Of a stretch of DNA of 13,207 nucleotides, positions 12,781 through 13,207 are shown piece after piece. The stretch comes from Thermoplasmata archaeon. Lineage in GTDB: Archaea > Thermoplasmatota > Thermoplasmata > Sysuiplasmatales > Sysuiplasmataceae. The position numbers and the translations under genes are program-made. The stretch is from positions 1-13,207 of the forward strand of contig JAKAPY010000032.1 of assembly GCA_021811925.1 (NCBI GenBank). Direction: 5' to 3'. Below the pieces are notes generated by a model. The model did not search any database and had not been told where the DNA came from. It was given only the letters and a program-made list of their open reading frames with translations. How positions within the stretch are numbered: the stretch's first letter is position 1; each line of letters starts with the position of its first letter.

Positions 12781-13207
12781 TTGTGTCGTCAAGTCGAAGA
12801 GTGGTGGAACCTGCTAGCTATTGAACTTACCTCGCTGATAGCCGCATTCGTCATAAGCTTCAGGGAAGGGCTTGAAGCATCACTTGTGGTGATAGTCGTC
12901 ATGAGCTACCTCAGGGCGACCGGCTCCAGGAATGTGAGTTATGTTTATTATGGCATTTCAGCCGCTGCAGCGGTCGCAGTGGGCATCGCATTCACTGTCG
13001 GGTATGCTTATGCCTCCTATGGAGACTATTTCGAGGCGGCAATGGGCACCTTTGCAGTCGTTGTCCTTGTATCCATGATCGTTTTCATGAAAAGGCATTC
13101 CCATTCGATCAGCAGCACACTCAGGCAGAAACTCGAGAGGGGGATAAACAACTACGGGCCCTCGGCCATTTTCATTATAAGTTTCACAACAGTTCTGAGG
13201 GAAGGCG
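12781..13207 (+). CDS. FTR1-family iron permease, N-terminal part (runs off the window)
   Basis: This is an open plus-strand frame of 142 codons reaching the window end. The protein has hydrophobic helices at about residues 14-38, 54-76 and 83-101. It carries the FTR1 hallmark R-E-G-x-E: SFREGLEASLVV at about residues 26-37, and a second copy beginning LREG exactly at the window edge. In FTR1/EfeU proteins the two REGLE motifs bind iron during its transfer across the membrane. Between helices is a basic MKRHSHSISSTLRQKLERG loop. The start is taken as TTG at 12781, because an in-frame TAA lies seven bases upstream and no ATG or GTG is available before the first helix. A palindrome overlaps its TATA box. 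It is divergent from valS and has no partner visible inside the window. Confidence 0.85.
   Translation, partial: MCRQVEEWWNLLAIELTSLIAAFVISFREGLEASLVVIVVMSYLRATGSRNVSYVYYGISAAAAVAVGIAFTVGYAYASYGDYFEAAMGTFAVVVLVSMIVFMKRHSHSISSTLRQKLERGINNYGPSAIFIISFTTVLREG

Noticed and set aside
1..13207. tRNA genes, CRISPR repeats, insertion-sequence ends or integrase genes
   Set aside because: I found no T-arm consensus, regularly spaced repeats, terminal inverted repeats or transposase/integrase motifs.

Overview
The window looks like chromosomal DNA of an archaeon, most plausibly a Thermoplasmatota-type (Thermoplasmata) organism of roughly 50% GC. The grounds are archaeal BRE/TATA-like elements about 27 bases ahead of several start codons (leaderless genes), a Tfx-family regulator, a WtpA-type molybdate/tungstate binding protein, an archaeal-type valyl-tRNA synthetase and an archaeal M29-like aminopeptidase. 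GTG and TTG starts are common. The taxonomic call is an inference. I see no tRNA, rRNA, CRISPR array, insertion sequence or phage signature.

Layout. 1-535 (minus, cut by the window edge): N-terminal part of an M29-like aminopeptidase behind a perfect 14-bp palindrome. 648-1511 (minus): EamA/DMT transporter, probably leaderless. 1578-2249 (minus): membrane protein with a PepSY-like N-terminal domain. 2304-4857 (minus): three-gene ABC importer of the molybdate/tungstate type, ordered binding protein, permease, ATPase. 4911-5354 (plus): Tfx-family regulator, divergent from the importer across 53 bases that carry a shared TATA-like element and two overlapping inverted repeats. 5434-6000 (minus): SRPBCC-fold protein, divergent from an Lrp/AsnC regulator at 6119-6592 (plus). 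6724-8468 (minus): DUF3311 small membrane protein and MctP-like SSF symporter, joined by a TAATG stop/start overlap. 8594-8719 (minus): a 41-residue putative zinc-ribbon protein in what would otherwise be an empty 418-base gap. 8887-9243 (minus): A-type Fe-S carrier-like protein with a cysteine-rich tail. 9396-12673 (minus): valS followed by a class I methyltransferase, joined by an ATGA overlap. 12781-13207 (plus, cut by the window edge): FTR1-family iron permease, divergent from valS.

How the genes work together. The clearest functional unit is the wtp-like importer plus Tfx regulator, which I read as an oxyanion uptake module with its own transcription factor and candidate operator. DUF3311 and the SSF protein form a carboxylate-type uptake unit, with an Lrp/AsnC regulator converging on it. 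An iron permease and an Fe-S carrier-like protein lie in the right half, with the valS pair between them, but nothing shows that they are co-regulated.

The most unusual points are departures from textbook motifs in otherwise intact proteins. The valyl-tRNA synthetase has PMHTH where KMSKS is expected. The importer ATPase lacks the Q-loop glutamine and the H-loop histidine. The binding protein has Ile where archaeal WtpA/ModA proteins have a metal-coordinating Glu. The A-type carrier has lost its first ligand cysteine and gained a five-cysteine tail.
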